A model generated the notes under the pieces. It saw only the letters and a program-made list of their open reading frames with translations, ran no database searches and was not told the DNA's origin. From contig NZ_PYWX01000058.1 in assembly GCF_003031675.1 (NCBI RefSeq), positions 1 to 41,463 on the forward strand: a stretch of 41,463 bases of DNA, written 5' to 3'. Below, in pieces: positions 1 to 7,762 of this stretch (the stretch's first letter is position 1; every line of letters begins with the position of its first letter). The DNA comes from Pseudomonas palleroniana (GTDB taxonomy: Bacteria > Pseudomonadota > Gammaproteobacteria > Pseudomonadales > Pseudomonadaceae). The position numbers and the translations under genes were made by a program.

Positions 1-750
1 TTCAGGCACCCACTCGGACTTCAAACTACCAAAGAAACGCTCCATCGGGGCATTGTCCCAGCACTCGCCTTTACGGCTCATACTTTGCCTAAACCCATGT
101 TTCACAAGCGCGTTTCGGAATTTATGGCTGGTGTACTGGCAACCTTGATCAGAATGAAACAACACATCCTGGGGATGGCCGCGCAGCTCAACCGCCATGC
201 GTAGCGCTTCGCAGGTCAGGTTGGCATCAGAAATCATCGAGAACGACCAGCCTACGATCCTGCGAGCGTACAGATCCAGAACGGCGGCGAAGTACATCCA
301 TCGCTTGCCGACCTTGATGTATGTCACGTCGCCACACCACACTTGATTAACCGCCGTCACATCAAATTTTCGCTTGAGCACGTGCGGCGCCACCAAGGCC
401 TCCACACCCGGCGATTTGTACTTATGGCGCCGGCGCTGACGACTAGCGATGCCAGCTTCGCGCATCAAACTGCGAGCCATATAACGCCCGATACGATGCC
501 CTTTGGCTTGTAGCTCCTTGGACAAAGTACGTGCGCCGGCCGACTCTCTGGACGCCTTGTGGTGCCTGACCAGCGCGGCTTTGAGCTTGTCCCGTTCAGG
601 ATTTGCTCTGCCTTGGCGCTGGCGCCAGGCGTAAAAGCTACTGCGGTTGACCCCAAACACCCGGCAACACTTTTTAACGCCGTACTGCTCGTCCAGCTCA
701 TCGATCAGCGTGAATGATCTTTGGCGTCCAAAAGCAGGAGAGCACTGGCC
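1..750 (-). CDS. IS3-family transposase OrfB (DDE integrase), partial
   Basis: Catalytic half of an IS3 transposase, which cuts and joins DNA at the element ends. The frame is open from codon 748-750 down to the window edge (250 codons), in the -1 frame relative to orfA, and has no good start of its own, so it is expected to be made as an OrfAB fusion. Visible DDE signatures are VWCGDVTYI (first Asp), HSDQGCQYTS (second Asp) and ERFFGSLKSEW (Glu) close to the edge. An HTH_21-type region precedes the core. Roughly 30 C-terminal codons should lie beyond position 1. I see no internal stop, so the element may be active. Confidence 0.85.
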
Positions 751-1007
751 TTTTTTAGGATTTCGATATCCAGGTCTTTCTCTCTGAGCAGAGCTTTGAG
801 CCTCTGGATTTCTCGTTGATCAGCGGTAATCGCCTTGGCCCCCACCGGAGTCGAGCCCAAGCGCTCTTTTTGCACTTGATCAACCCAACGGCGCAGGGCT
901 GTGGGGCCGATATCCAGGCTGGCACAGACTTCGGTAACCGGCTGACCTTCATCCAACACCATGCTGGCAGCCTTGAGCTTGAACTCACTCGAATAGGATT
1001 TACGCAT
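705..1007 (-). CDS. IS3-family transposase OrfA (HTH_Tnp_1)
   Basis: DNA-binding subunit of the IS3-family element, about 100 residues, the normal OrfA size. The N-terminus MRKSYSSEFKLKAASMVLDE and the following TEVCASLDIGPTALRRW segment form the helix-turn-helix. The C-terminus (EIQRLKALLREKDLDIEILK) is the leucine zipper used for oligomerisation. I chose ATG at 1007 rather than the in-frame TTG at 1013 because a GAGGTG ribosome site lies at good spacing before it. The frame ends at 705, overlapping orfB after the slippery A6G site. Confidence 0.88.
   Translation of the reverse strand: MRKSYSSEFKLKAASMVLDEGQPVTEVCASLDIGPTALRRWVDQVQKERLGSTPVGAKAITADQREIQRLKALLREKDLDIEILKKASALLLLDAKDHSR
750..756 (-). 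promoter_or_regulatory. Programmed -1 frameshift slippery site, AAAAAAG
   Basis: On the minus strand the heptamer A-AAA-AAG lies near the end of orfA. Slipping back one base here moves ribosomes into the open orfB frame and gives an OrfAB fusion, the established mechanism in IS3 elements. The fit of both frames on either side of this heptamer supports the call. Confidence 0.75.
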
Positions 1008-1026
1008 ATCCAAACACCTCAGATTT

Positions 1027-1045
1027 GGGCGCTATCATAGCGCCC
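1027..1045. repeat. Perfect 19-bp palindrome in the IS3 leader
   Basis: GGGCGCTAT-C-ATAGCGCCC has 9-bp arms around a single base. It lies between the IS end and the orfA ribosome site, about 20 bp upstream of the orfA start. It could be a hairpin that limits read-through transcription or translation into the transposase, or a dimeric-protein operator. Confidence 0.7.
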
Positions 1046-1103
1046 GATTGAAGTGTCCAAAATCATTAGGCCAGTTCAGGGTCCCTGCGCATGTTGGTTT
1101 GCC

Positions 1104-1262
1104 ACGGGATAGGAAACCCGCGTGATCGTGTCAGCGGAAAGGTGCCCAGCTTAGTGAACTGCTGTTCACCAGTGCATTTGCCCTATGAATCGGAAAGCCG
1201 CTGGGGACCCTGGGCATTCGGATAGAGACGGGGCATAGAACCCACGCGTTCGTGTTAGCGGC
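1104..1262. repeat. Diverged direct repeat, about 125-bp period
   Basis: A segment at about 1104-1137 (ACGGGATAGGAAACCCGCGT, then ATCGTGTCAGCGG) recurs in altered form at about 1228-1262 (ACGGGGCATAGAACCCACGC, then GTTCGTGTTAGCGG). The sequence just before each copy is also similar (GGGTCCCTGCGCAT versus GGGGACCCTGGGCAT). This looks like an old tandem duplication. No reliable gene was found in 1079-1590. Confidence 0.5.
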
Positions 1263-1277
1263 TGGATTTTTTAAGTT

Positions 1278-1320
1278 GGTTGACAGGTTGACGTGGTTGA
1301 CACCCATCACCATGGTTGAC
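1278..1320. repeat. Four GGTTGAC direct repeats (iteron-like)
   Basis: The heptamer GGTTGAC occurs at 1278, 1286, 1295 and 1314, a local cluster in otherwise non-coding DNA. Spacing is 8, 9 and 19 bp between starts. The protein that might bind it is unknown. It lies about 270 bp upstream of the YkgJ-type gene. Confidence 0.5.
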
Positions 1321-1590
1321 GCCACGCAGGTGTTCACTATCAGCAACAAACACAGCAACCTTTACCGAAGCTGTAACGATGCCCTCCCCTTCAAGGTCCT
1401 TTCAATCTCAACGATTGAAATTTCAGTAACTTCCGGCACCTCCCGCTAACTCGATCCCGCAGGTTTTATGTCCCGTATGCGTGGATAAATATCAGGGGCC
1501 CCGGCGCTTCCTGCGGCTTGAATGACACCTGGCGCTTAGCCATCATCGGCGGATACACTGCGGCGAGAAAACTTTAATTCAGGATGAAAA

Positions 1591-2187
1591 ATGATTACCG
1601 CACAAGAACGGACGGACTTTCTGTCCGCCACCGCCTACGCGCAAAAAAAAATGATGGGGATGGGGGAGATAATCCCTGCAGCTACGTTGACCACCTACGA
1701 CCAACGTCGACGAAACCTCATAAAGGAAAGCGCTCGTATAGACTTAAAGCTGAAAAAGCTTTATGAGCTCTTGGACGATTATGTTTCACACGTCAGCCAT
1801 ATCACTCCATGCCATAAAGGCTGCTCCGCCTGCTGCCATGAACAGGTGATCGTCTTCGAAATTGAAGCAGATTACATTCAGAAAAATACGGACCATAAGA
1901 AAATTGCGAGCGACCTTCTCCAGATCACAACGAAGGCAATGGGCGCACATACACCATGCCCTTTCCTCCAGGGAGGCGCTTGTTCAATATATCAATTCCG
2001 CCCCTTAGCCTGCCGCAACCATGTCAGTATCCTGGAAAGCTCAAGCCTATGTGACTTCAAGTATTGGAACGAAGGATTAATTTATCCTAAGACGAGCGCA
2101 GAAATACTGCTCAAGGCCGGGAAAGAACTTCAAAGTCAGCAAAAGCGCTATGGATCGGCAGACATTCGTGACTATTTCGGTTGGTGA
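1591..2187 (+). CDS. YkgJ-family cysteine-cluster protein
   Basis: A 198-residue protein with the YkgJ/zinc-or-iron-chelating cysteine cluster (PF03692). Cys74, Cys78, Cys81 and Cys82 lie in TPCHKGCSACCHE, Cys123 in TPCPFL, Cys131 in GGACSIYQFRPLACRNH, and Cys141 in the same block. The family is thought to bind a metal or Fe-S centre, but its reaction is not established. The residues before the cluster are charged and probably helical (about 35-65). The start ATG follows an AGGA site about 6 bp upstream. Base composition is clearly more AT-rich than the genes from 2456 onward, which fits a position inside acquired DNA. It stands alone; no operon partner is visible. Confidence 0.8.
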   Translation: MITAQERTDFLSATAYAQKKMMGMGEIIPAATLTTYDQRRRNLIKESARIDLKLKKLYELLDDYVSHVSHITPCHKGCSACCHEQVIVFEIEADYIQKNTDHKKIASDLLQITTKAMGAHTPCPFLQGGACSIYQFRPLACRNHVSILESSSLCDFKYWNEGLIYPKTSAEILLKAGKELQSQQKRYGSADIRDYFGW

Positions 2188-2219
2188 CCGGTTCTATGTA
2201 CCTTTCTCTTGATTGAGAT

Positions 2220-2237
2220 AAAGCGTGTAATCGCTTT
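2220..2237 (+). terminator. Weak hairpin after the YkgJ-type gene
   Basis: AAAGCG and CGCTTT form a 6-bp stem with a 6-nt loop 32 bp after the stop. The T-tract is poor, so this is only a possible terminator. Confidence 0.3.
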
Positions 2238-2331
2238 ACTGAAAAATATCAGCAGCAAACACAAACATGTATCCCTGCTTGTATCCCAAACCGTATAATT
2301 CCTCTACAAAACACGAATTACATAGAACGCA

Positions 2332-2351
2332 CGAGTCTCCCTCGGGCACCA
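2332..2351 (+). other. tRNA 3'-end remnant (T-arm/acceptor/CCA), candidate attachment site
   Basis: CGAGTCTCCCTCGGGCACCA reads as the 3' part of a tRNA: end of the T-loop, T-stem TCTCC, acceptor strand CTCGGGC, discriminator A and CCA. The bases upstream do not pair as a T-stem or acceptor 5' strand, so no complete tRNA is present. A terminator follows 4 bp later, as after a real tRNA gene. This is the structure left at the distal end (attR) when an element integrates into a tRNA 3' end. The acceptor sequence would fit a Leu-type tRNA, but the isotype is a guess. Confidence 0.6.
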
Positions 2352-2354
2352 TCT

Positions 2355-2388
2355 TAAAAAAAGACCTTGAAATTCAAGGTCTTTTTTT
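2355..2388. terminator. Rho-independent bidirectional terminator
   Basis: An A-run, the stem AGACCTTGAA/TTCAAGGTCT and a T7 run form a classic terminator that works on both strands. It follows the tRNA remnant and could also stop transcripts from the minus-strand efflux operon. Confidence 0.9.
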
Positions 2389-2455
2389 CGCCTGTAGAAA
2401 AGTGCGCGGCCAACAAAATTGCCGCTCGCCCCCTAATCCCTCCCCACTCGCCAAA

Positions 2456-2650
2456 TCACCCACCACCGCTGTCACCACCTCCCTGAAATTTCGCATCCTT
2501 CGGCAAATGCTCCCCTCGATGACCACGCTCCCCCCCATCCTTATTCTGCTGATGCCAGCGCGCCAACGCCTCGGCACCGTCTTCGGCCTGCGCGATCAGC
2601 GGAACTGACACCATCAATACAAGCCCCATGCATAAAGTCAGTTTTCTCAT
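2456..2650 (-). CDS. Small exported protein at the end of the efflux operon
   Basis: A 64-residue product. Residues 1-22 (MRKLTLCMGLVLMVSVPLIA, then QA) look like a Sec signal peptide with an AQA-E cleavage site. The mature part is only about 42 residues, hydrophilic, His- and Gly-rich, ending GGGDSGGG. Its ATG overlaps the stop of the FUSC gene (ATGA, 2647-2650), so the two are probably translationally coupled. I do not recognise the family. Its place in the operon suggests a periplasmic accessory of the pump, but that is inference. Confidence 0.65.
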   Translation of the reverse strand: MRKLTLCMGLVLMVSVPLIAQAEDGAEALARWHQQNKDGGERGHRGEHLPKDAKFQGGGDSGGG

Positions 2651-4704
2651 CTCATGTCACCTACGTGGGTTGAAACGCAAATGCGGGCACCACGAACCCC
2701 ATGCTTGCGCCCCTGAAGCCAGCTGCGATTGCGGGGCGATCCGCTGGGATTGGTAGTGTTCGCGTATCGCTCTAACAACCAGGCCAGGTCCTGATAGCAC
2801 GCCGCCAAATGATGGGCGCCGAGCCTCGTCATCGACTTCGACGTTCGTCGTGCCTGGGCCGCGCCGATTGACGGGGCATGGGCGTAGCGAGAGATCCGTC
2901 GTATTCCTGCTTGTGCGCACTTGGCGATGGGGGATGCGGGGTCCACGCGGCTTGCCTTGCGCTGTAGCCGCCCCAGTTCACGGCTCAGTTGAAGCGACAG
3001 GTAACCCACCTGGTAGTCGTGCTGATTGTCCGGTCCGAGCAGATTCTTCAGGGACACCATGCGGTGCTGCTGCTTCGCCTGCCATTTACCCTGATCGATA
3101 CGCTGCCCATAGCGAAGCAACAGACGCGTTTCTTTATGCAACGCGCCTTTGAGCGCCAGGATCTGTTTGTTGGCATCCTTGGGCAGGATTTGAAAGGCTA
3201 ATAAGGAAATGAGCATCGCGGCGAACCAGGCGAGCGCCTGATTGGCAAATTCGGCGAAGTCGTAGTGGGCGGTGCCACCGGTGCTGACCAGCGTATTGAA
3301 CGCAATCAGGTAGGCGATACCTTGAAGCGTTTGGCGAGGTTGAGTCGTGGCATGAATGCCGAACGACCAGAATATGGCAAGCGTCATGAACAGAAGCGGA
3401 AAGCCGTTGATATGCGGCAACAGCAGAAACTTGCACACCGCGGCCGCCAGCAGGGCATAGAGCGTGCCCCGGATGAAACCGGAGATGCCGTCGATGGGGG
3501 CTGCGGCGACGGCCAGCAAGGTGCAACACGGCCCCAGCACAGCCAGTAGTGTCGGGCCCTGGTCCCAGGCGGTCAGGTACCAGAACCCGCCGACGGCCAG
3601 CGTGGCAAACAGTGCGCGGAGGCCGTTGCGTGCCGCGTCCGGATAATTGCGGTGAAAACCTACGTTGCGCACAGCTACGTATGCCTTGCGGTCGAGGCTT
3701 GAAAAACTTTCCAAGGCGCATGCGAAGTCCGCGAGTTGTTCCTGCGAGCGTTCCCTGTGCAACATCGAGTTGGGGTTTAGGCTACTGCCCAAGTCACTAT
3801 CGCGGCCTATACGTATGCGACCCACCTGATCCGCCGCCGTCGCGAACCCATAGGATGTGTTTGCGATGCCTTCGCCTAAATGCTGCAACGCCCTACCTGC
3901 ATCGGCGAGGGCCGGCTGGATTTCCAGTTCGGGTTTGCTCAGGGGCGCATTCAGAATCGCGGCTTGAAGTTGCGCGAGGCCGACCTGAATCGCCAGCATC
4001 CTGCTGCGAATGAGCGACGACTCTCCCCAGGCTATTCCGAGCAGGTCATCGACCTTGCCGATGTCGATGGCAAGCTGACGTTGCTCCCCAGCCAATTGCG
4101 GCGATGGTTCACCCGAGAACTGCGCCGCCAGCAGCCGGGCAGTGCGGGCGCATACGTCGGACAAGGCACGGCGGACTGTCTGCTCCGAGGTCTTGCGACT
4201 GAACAACGTGGCGATCAGGCTCAGGCTGAACACGCCCAGCACCACCGCCGTGCCGCGGGTGATGACGTGGTCAAACCCTTGCTCAGGCGCGACGAGCGCG
4301 GGCCCCAACGCCAGGCAGACGGTGTAGCCAGCCACCACCGCCGCCGTGGCCCGGTAGTGTTTCAGCAGGGTCATGGCACCGACGCACAGGCCCAACCATA
4401 GGCCGATGCCGAGGATGTACAGCAACATCTGCTGGGCGAATAAACCCGTCAGCACTAGGGCGGCGATCATGCCCACCAGCGTACCAATGGCCCGGTTCAA
4501 GCCCTTGCCTACTACCGCACCCTGAGTGGGGTGCACCAACAGCAAGACAGTCGATGCGCCAGAGAACGGCGAATCCAGGTGCAAATAGAAGCCGAGCCAT
4601 AGGGCCAGCCCCGCAGCAGTAATACTGCGCAGCACGTAGCCGAAGCTAGCGGACGTATAGGGGCGGGGGATCGCGCCCATCAGTCGTATCAGGTGACGGG
4701 TCAT
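2647..4704 (-). CDS. FUSC-family inner-membrane efflux protein (AaeB-like)
   Basis: A 685-residue membrane protein of the FUSC / aromatic-acid exporter family. It has two hydrophobic blocks (about residues 20-165 and 365-505), each followed by a soluble helical domain, the usual FUSC duplicated plan. Family members export aromatic acids or other weak acids with an HlyD-type adaptor. The upstream gene is such an adaptor, and its TGA overlaps this ATG in TGATG (4702-4706). An alternative GTG lies one codon upstream. With DUF1656 first, HlyD second and FUSC third, the operon matches E. coli aaeXAB in order. The substrate is not deducible from sequence. Confidence 0.85.
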   Translation of the reverse strand: MTRHLIRLMGAIPRPYTSASFGYVLRSITAAGLALWLGFYLHLDSPFSGASTVLLLVHPTQGAVVGKGLNRAIGTLVGMIAALVLTGLFAQQMLLYILGIGLWLGLCVGAMTLLKHYRATAAVVAGYTVCLALGPALVAPEQGFDHVITRGTAVVLGVFSLSLIATLFSRKTSEQTVRRALSDVCARTARLLAAQFSGEPSPQLAGEQRQLAIDIGKVDDLLGIAWGESSLIRSRMLAIQVGLAQLQAAILNAPLSKPELEIQPALADAGRALQHLGEGIANTSYGFATAADQVGRIRIGRDSDLGSSLNPNSMLHRERSQEQLADFACALESFSSLDRKAYVAVRNVGFHRNYPDAARNGLRALFATLAVGGFWYLTAWDQGPTLLAVLGPCCTLLAVAAAPIDGISGFIRGTLYALLAAAVCKFLLLPHINGFPLLFMTLAIFWSFGIHATTQPRQTLQGIAYLIAFNTLVSTGGTAHYDFAEFANQALAWFAAMLISLLAFQILPKDANKQILALKGALHKETRLLLRYGQRIDQGKWQAKQQHRMVSLKNLLGPDNQHDYQVGYLSLQLSRELGRLQRKASRVDPASPIAKCAQAGIRRISRYAHAPSIGAAQARRTSKSMTRLGAHHLAACYQDLAWLLERYANTTNPSGSPRNRSWLQGRKHGVRGARICVSTHVGDMR

Positions 4705-5606
4705 CACATGAACGCCTGCAACCAGCGAGTGAGCCGCCAGCGAGGTTCGGTCTCCATCACCTCGACGCTGGCCGTCATGCCTGCGGCCAGTTCGACGCCG
4801 TCGGGCACTTTGTCCAACTCAATACGCACCGGCACGCGTTGCGCCAGCCGTATCCAACTGAAGGTTGGACTCACCTGCGGCAGGCCGCTGTCGCTGCGCA
4901 GCTCATTGCCATCGGCGATGCCTCGGCCCATGCTCGCCACGTGCCCGTCGAGCAGCGGGGCGAACCCCATCAACTTGATCGAAACCGGCGCCCCCAGGTG
5001 GATGCCCGGCAGCTTGGTCTCTTCGAAATAGCCGGTTACCCAGAAACTGCGGCTGTCGACCACAAAAACGTTGGTGTTGCCGGCCACCGCATAATCACCG
5101 GGTTGCAGGCGAAGCTGGGTCACGTAGCCATCCACCGGGGAGCGGATGACAGTGCGCTCAAGGTCGAGCCGGGCCTGGGCTAACTGGCTTTGTGCTACAT
5201 CCAGGCGCGCCTTGGCTACCGCCATTGCCCGCGCCGCGTTGTCGATCTCTTCACGGGCAATCGCATCAGCCAGGCGTGTCCGCCGCTTGAACTGGTCGCT
5301 GCGTTGTTCGAAGACGCTGCGGGCCTCAGCCAACTCAGCCGTGCGTTGCTGCTCCGCCAAGCGGTAGGCACGCGAGTCTATGCGGTACAACAGGTCACCC
5401 GCGCTGACCCATTGGTTGTCGCCCACCAGCAACTGCTCGACCTGGCCGGATACCTCCGGCGCGATGCGGATCACCTGGGCGCTGACCCGTCCATCCCGGG
5501 TCCAGGGTGCCAGGACGTAAGCTCGCCAAAGCTGCATGCAAAACAGCAGCGCCAGTACGCCGAGCGACAGGGTTAACGCGGTCTTTAAAATCTTGACGAT
5601 AGACAT
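4704..5606 (-). CDS. HlyD-family periplasmic adaptor (AaeA-like)
   Basis: A 300-residue membrane-fusion protein. One N-terminal membrane segment (about residues 8-25) is followed by a biotinyl-lipoyl-like half (RIAPEVSGQVEQLLVGDNQW), a helical hairpin rich in Ala, Gln and Arg, the second lipoyl half (VIRSPVDGYVTQLRLQPGD) and a beta-barrel. It links the FUSC pump to the outer membrane or periplasm. I start it at MSIVKILK (5606), which has a GGAGG site; the frame could run back to 5693 but that part overlaps the DUF1656 gene and lacks family character. Eleven base pairs separate it from DUF1656. Confidence 0.88.
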   Translation of the reverse strand: MSIVKILKTALTLSLGVLALLFCMQLWRAYVLAPWTRDGRVSAQVIRIAPEVSGQVEQLLVGDNQWVSAGDLLYRIDSRAYRLAEQQRTAELAEARSVFEQRSDQFKRRTRLADAIAREEIDNAARAMAVAKARLDVAQSQLAQARLDLERTVIRSPVDGYVTQLRLQPGDYAVAGNTNVFVVDSRSFWVTGYFEETKLPGIHLGAPVSIKLMGFAPLLDGHVASMGRGIADGNELRSDSGLPQVSPTFSWIRLAQRVPVRIELDKVPDGVELAAGMTASVEVMETEPRWRLTRWLQAFM

Positions 5607-5617
5607 ACATGGCCTCC

Positions 5618-5806
5618 TCAGCAGTTCACGATCAAGGCCGAAACGACGATGAGTGAGACGAAAAAACGCGCCAGCGTCGGGTGCCAGGCCCAATCCAGCC
5701 AGCGCCGGAAAACCCGCTCGAGAAGTCGGTAAGCAAGGGTCGATACGCCCAGGTAGATCAAGAAGGGAGGGACATAGAGATTGGCGATGGAAACTTCGCT
5801 AAGCAT
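5618..5806 (-). CDS. DUF1656-family small membrane protein (AaeX-like)
   Basis: A 62-residue protein with two hydrophobic segments (about 10-30 and 45-62) and the family-like N-terminus LSEVSIANLYVPPFLIYL. DUF1656 proteins (AaeX in E. coli) precede HlyD/FUSC efflux pairs, and their function is unknown. Here it is the first gene of the operon, 144 bp from the divergent AraC-type gene. Its ribosome site is weak. Confidence 0.85.
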   Translation of the reverse strand: MLSEVSIANLYVPPFLIYLGVSTLAYRLLERVFRRWLDWAWHPTLARFFVSLIVVSALIVNC

Positions 5807-5949
5807 GCGTGCACCGGCAGTCGGAGGGTCGTCGCGTCAGGGGCCGTCTCGCTGTGGCCTTGTTGAAAGCATAAGCAACGATCATTCGTGCCGATATTGA
5901 TTACACTGCCAAAATATAATCAAATTCAGCCAACCCTCGGACACCTCTC
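5807..5949. promoter_or_regulatory. Divergent promoter region of efflux operon and AraC regulator
   Basis: This 143-bp gap separates two divergent start codons and becomes AT-rich at 5895-5935, where promoter elements are expected. The arrangement suggests that the regulator controls the pump. I could not identify a specific operator. Confidence 0.45.
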
Positions 5950-6750
5950 ATGGCCGACATCCATCGCTATCACGTTGACCATTTTGAACTTGACGCGCTC
6001 TCACAACCTGCCGTGGCGTTGATGCTGGAAACCCAACGTAACGACAGCGAATCCGTCGAGCATAAACACCGCAAAGGCCAACTGGTGGTGGCGTACCATG
6101 GCGGTATCGTGTGCACCGTGGAGGACGGTGTGTGGATGGTGCCCTCCGGGTTCGGCGTATGGATTCCCGGCGGTGTCGCCCACAGCAACCGGGTGACCGC
6201 GAATGGGCAGGTATGCTTTCTATTTGTGGAGCCGGGCGCCGCCTCTATGCCGGAACACTGTTGCACGCTCGCGCTATCGTCGCTGATCCTGGAACTGATT
6301 CGCCACCTGAGTGGCCTGGTGCAGAACTACCAAGGCCACTGCGCCACCGCCCGTCTGGCCGGTGTGCTGCTCGAACAACTGGAGCAGGCCCCTTCGGAAC
6401 AGCTCTACTTACCCCTACCTGCTTCCCACCAGTTACGTGCGATCGCTCGTGGCCTGGCGCAAGATCCTTCAAACCGCGCCACCGTGGCCGAGTGGGCACG
6501 ACATGTGGCAATGAGCGAACGCTCGCTGGCACGCTTGATCAAGGGTGAAACCGGTCTGACCTTCGGTCAATGGCGCAAGCAATGGCAGATCATCGTCGCA
6601 CTGCAGAGCCTGGCAGAAGGACAATCGGTGCAACAAACCGCCGAAACGCTGGGTTATGAATCGGTGAGCTCGTTCATCGCGATGTTCCGCAAGACACTAG
6701 GCAACCCGCCGGCGCGGTACGTGCGAGGTACGGCGGCGCGCAAATATTGA
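5950..6750 (+). CDS. AraC-family transcriptional regulator with N-terminal cupin
   Basis: A 266-residue regulator. Residues about 20-110 form an AraC-binding cupin (HKHRKGQLVVAYHGGIVC, then VPSGFGVWIPGGVAHSN), where a small ligand would bind. Residues about 165-262 hold two helix-turn-helix motifs (VAEWARHVAMSERSLARLI and VQQTAETLGYESVSSFIAMF), ending in the usual F-R-x-x-G-x-x-P signature (FRKTLGNPPARY). It is divergent from the DUF1656/HlyD/FUSC operon and is its likely activator. The effector is probably an aromatic or weak acid, by analogy only. Confidence 0.88.
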   Translation: MADIHRYHVDHFELDALSQPAVALMLETQRNDSESVEHKHRKGQLVVAYHGGIVCTVEDGVWMVPSGFGVWIPGGVAHSNRVTANGQVCFLFVEPGAASMPEHCCTLALSSLILELIRHLSGLVQNYQGHCATARLAGVLLEQLEQAPSEQLYLPLPASHQLRAIARGLAQDPSNRATVAEWARHVAMSERSLARLIKGETGLTFGQWRKQWQIIVALQSLAEGQSVQQTAETLGYESVSSFIAMFRKTLGNPPARYVRGTAARKY

Positions 6751-6863
6751 TTTGAGTGCTCTTTAGCGTGATCTCCCCCGCCCTCCCAACTTGCAGGATC
6801 GTTCAAGCCCTGCCGCCCCCTCCCTCGCTAACCTGACAGCCCTCACCCACCGGAGCACCCGTC

Positions 6864-7244
6864 ATGGTCCAGCCACAACATCCCGCCCTCCCCATAAACC
6901 TCACCCAAAAAGCCTCCCTCATCGACCAACAATGGAGCCCGCGCGTCGTCGCCGAGATGAACGACTACCAATTCAAAGTCGTACGCATCGAAGGCGAATT
7001 CATCTGGCACTCCCACCCCGAAACCGACGAGGCTTTCCTGGTGCTGGAAGGCACGCTGCGTATCGACCTGCCAGACGGCCCGGTGTATGTGAAGCCTGGC
7101 GAGTTGTATGTGGTGCCGCGTGGCGTCGAGCATCGGACGGCTGCCGAAGGGGAAGCCAAGCTGATGATGATCGAGCCACGGGGTATCTTGAATACCGGGC
7201 ATGAAGGCGGTGACCGTACCGCGGTGAATGATCTGTGGATCTGA
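6864..7244 (+). CDS. Single-domain cupin protein
   Basis: A 126-residue cupin. Motif 1 is WHSHPETDEAFLVLEG with metal-ligand candidates His49, His51 and Glu56; motif 2 is PGELYVVPRGVEH with His90. The metal set H-H-E-H is therefore intact, so it could be an enzyme (dioxygenase or isomerase type) or a small-molecule sensor. ATG follows an ACCGGAGCACCCGTC leader with a GGAG ribosome site. It lies 113 bp after the AraC gene on the same strand, but the gap argues for a separate unit. The function is not assignable. Confidence 0.8.
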   Translation: MVQPQHPALPINLTQKASLIDQQWSPRVVAEMNDYQFKVVRIEGEFIWHSHPETDEAFLVLEGTLRIDLPDGPVYVKPGELYVVPRGVEHRTAAEGEAKLMMIEPRGILNTGHEGGDRTAVNDLWI

Positions 7245-7338
7245 GGGCGGGCATTGTCTTGAGGTCGCCGGCCGTCTCAAACCGTTGACCTTGCGTCTGC
7301 ACGGAGCGAACAGATGCAGGTCTTCAATGGTTTACGGG

Positions 7339-7379
7339 GCCGCGACCCTGGCAGTTCGCGGCATTGGGGTCTTTTTTTT
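7339..7379 (+). terminator. Probable terminator after the cupin gene
   Basis: GCCGCGA/TCGCGGC and an alternative GACCC/GGGTC stem precede a T8 run. The fold is not unique, but the T-tract and position are convincing enough for a tentative call. Confidence 0.5.
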
Positions 7380-7432
7380 CCGGTGCGGAACAGTGATCAT
7401 CGCCCTCCCCCAAAGCCCTAGGAACCAAGACC

Positions 7433-7762
7433 ATGGAGTTGACGCTGGAAGCAGTTGCGCTGTTTGCACTGAAGCTGGTGCACGAGACGGACGGCGGCAG
7501 CCCGCTTCTGCGGGATGATCCAGCGATGGGCGGGTATGAGCGGGAGGTATTTGGGTTGCTGGTGCGGCAGGGGAACCTGGCCGCTATTCAATCCAAAATA
7601 GCGGAGTGCGTCGACCAAGCACTTGAGGCACTGGGCGGTGCCGACACGGTCATGGGCCGTGAATTGCAGCGGTTGGCGGCGGATGTGCAAAACGTAGATC
7701 GGCTGGATGAACTGCGCGAGCCGCTAATGACCCTCAAGCATTACTTGAAAGATATCCAGTGA
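7433..7762 (+). CDS. Hypothetical helical protein, 109 aa
   Basis: A 109-residue acidic, all-helical-looking protein with no signal peptide or membrane segment. I do not recognise the family. It has an AGGAA site about 9 bp before the ATG, normal host-like codon use and no repeats. Its 3' end overlaps the convergent LysE-type gene by 39 bp (7724-7762), which is unusual. Either both genes are real and overlap, or one 3' end has drifted. Confidence 0.6.
   Translation: MELTLEAVALFALKLVHETDGGSPLLRDDPAMGGYEREVFGLLVRQGNLAAIQSKIAECVDQALEALGGADTVMGRELQRLAADVQNVDRLDELREPLMTLKHYLKDIQ

Larger units (their letters stand above)
1..1078 (-). mobile_element. IS3-family insertion sequence, one end, truncated by window edge
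   Basis: Two overlapping reading frames on the minus strand give the standard IS3 layout: orfA, then a -1 frameshifted orfB with the DDE integrase core. The right-hand boundary is placed near 1078, where the minus strand begins TGAACTGG, a typical IS3-type TG start upstream of orfA. The other end lies outside the window, so target duplications and the inverted-repeat partner cannot be checked. The subgroup is not resolved. Confidence 0.85.

Noticed and set aside
465..701. 78-aa minus-strand frame inside the IS element
   Set aside because: It is an out-of-frame shadow; the DDE core is read in the frame ending at codon 1-3.
1131..1449. Two overlapping frames (75 aa minus, 65 aa plus) after the IS end
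   Set aside because: Both span the diverged repeats and the GGTTGAC array, lack ribosome sites and show no protein pattern.
2267..2608. 113-aa plus-strand frame
   Set aside because: It runs across the tRNA remnant, the terminator and the antisense of the small exported protein.
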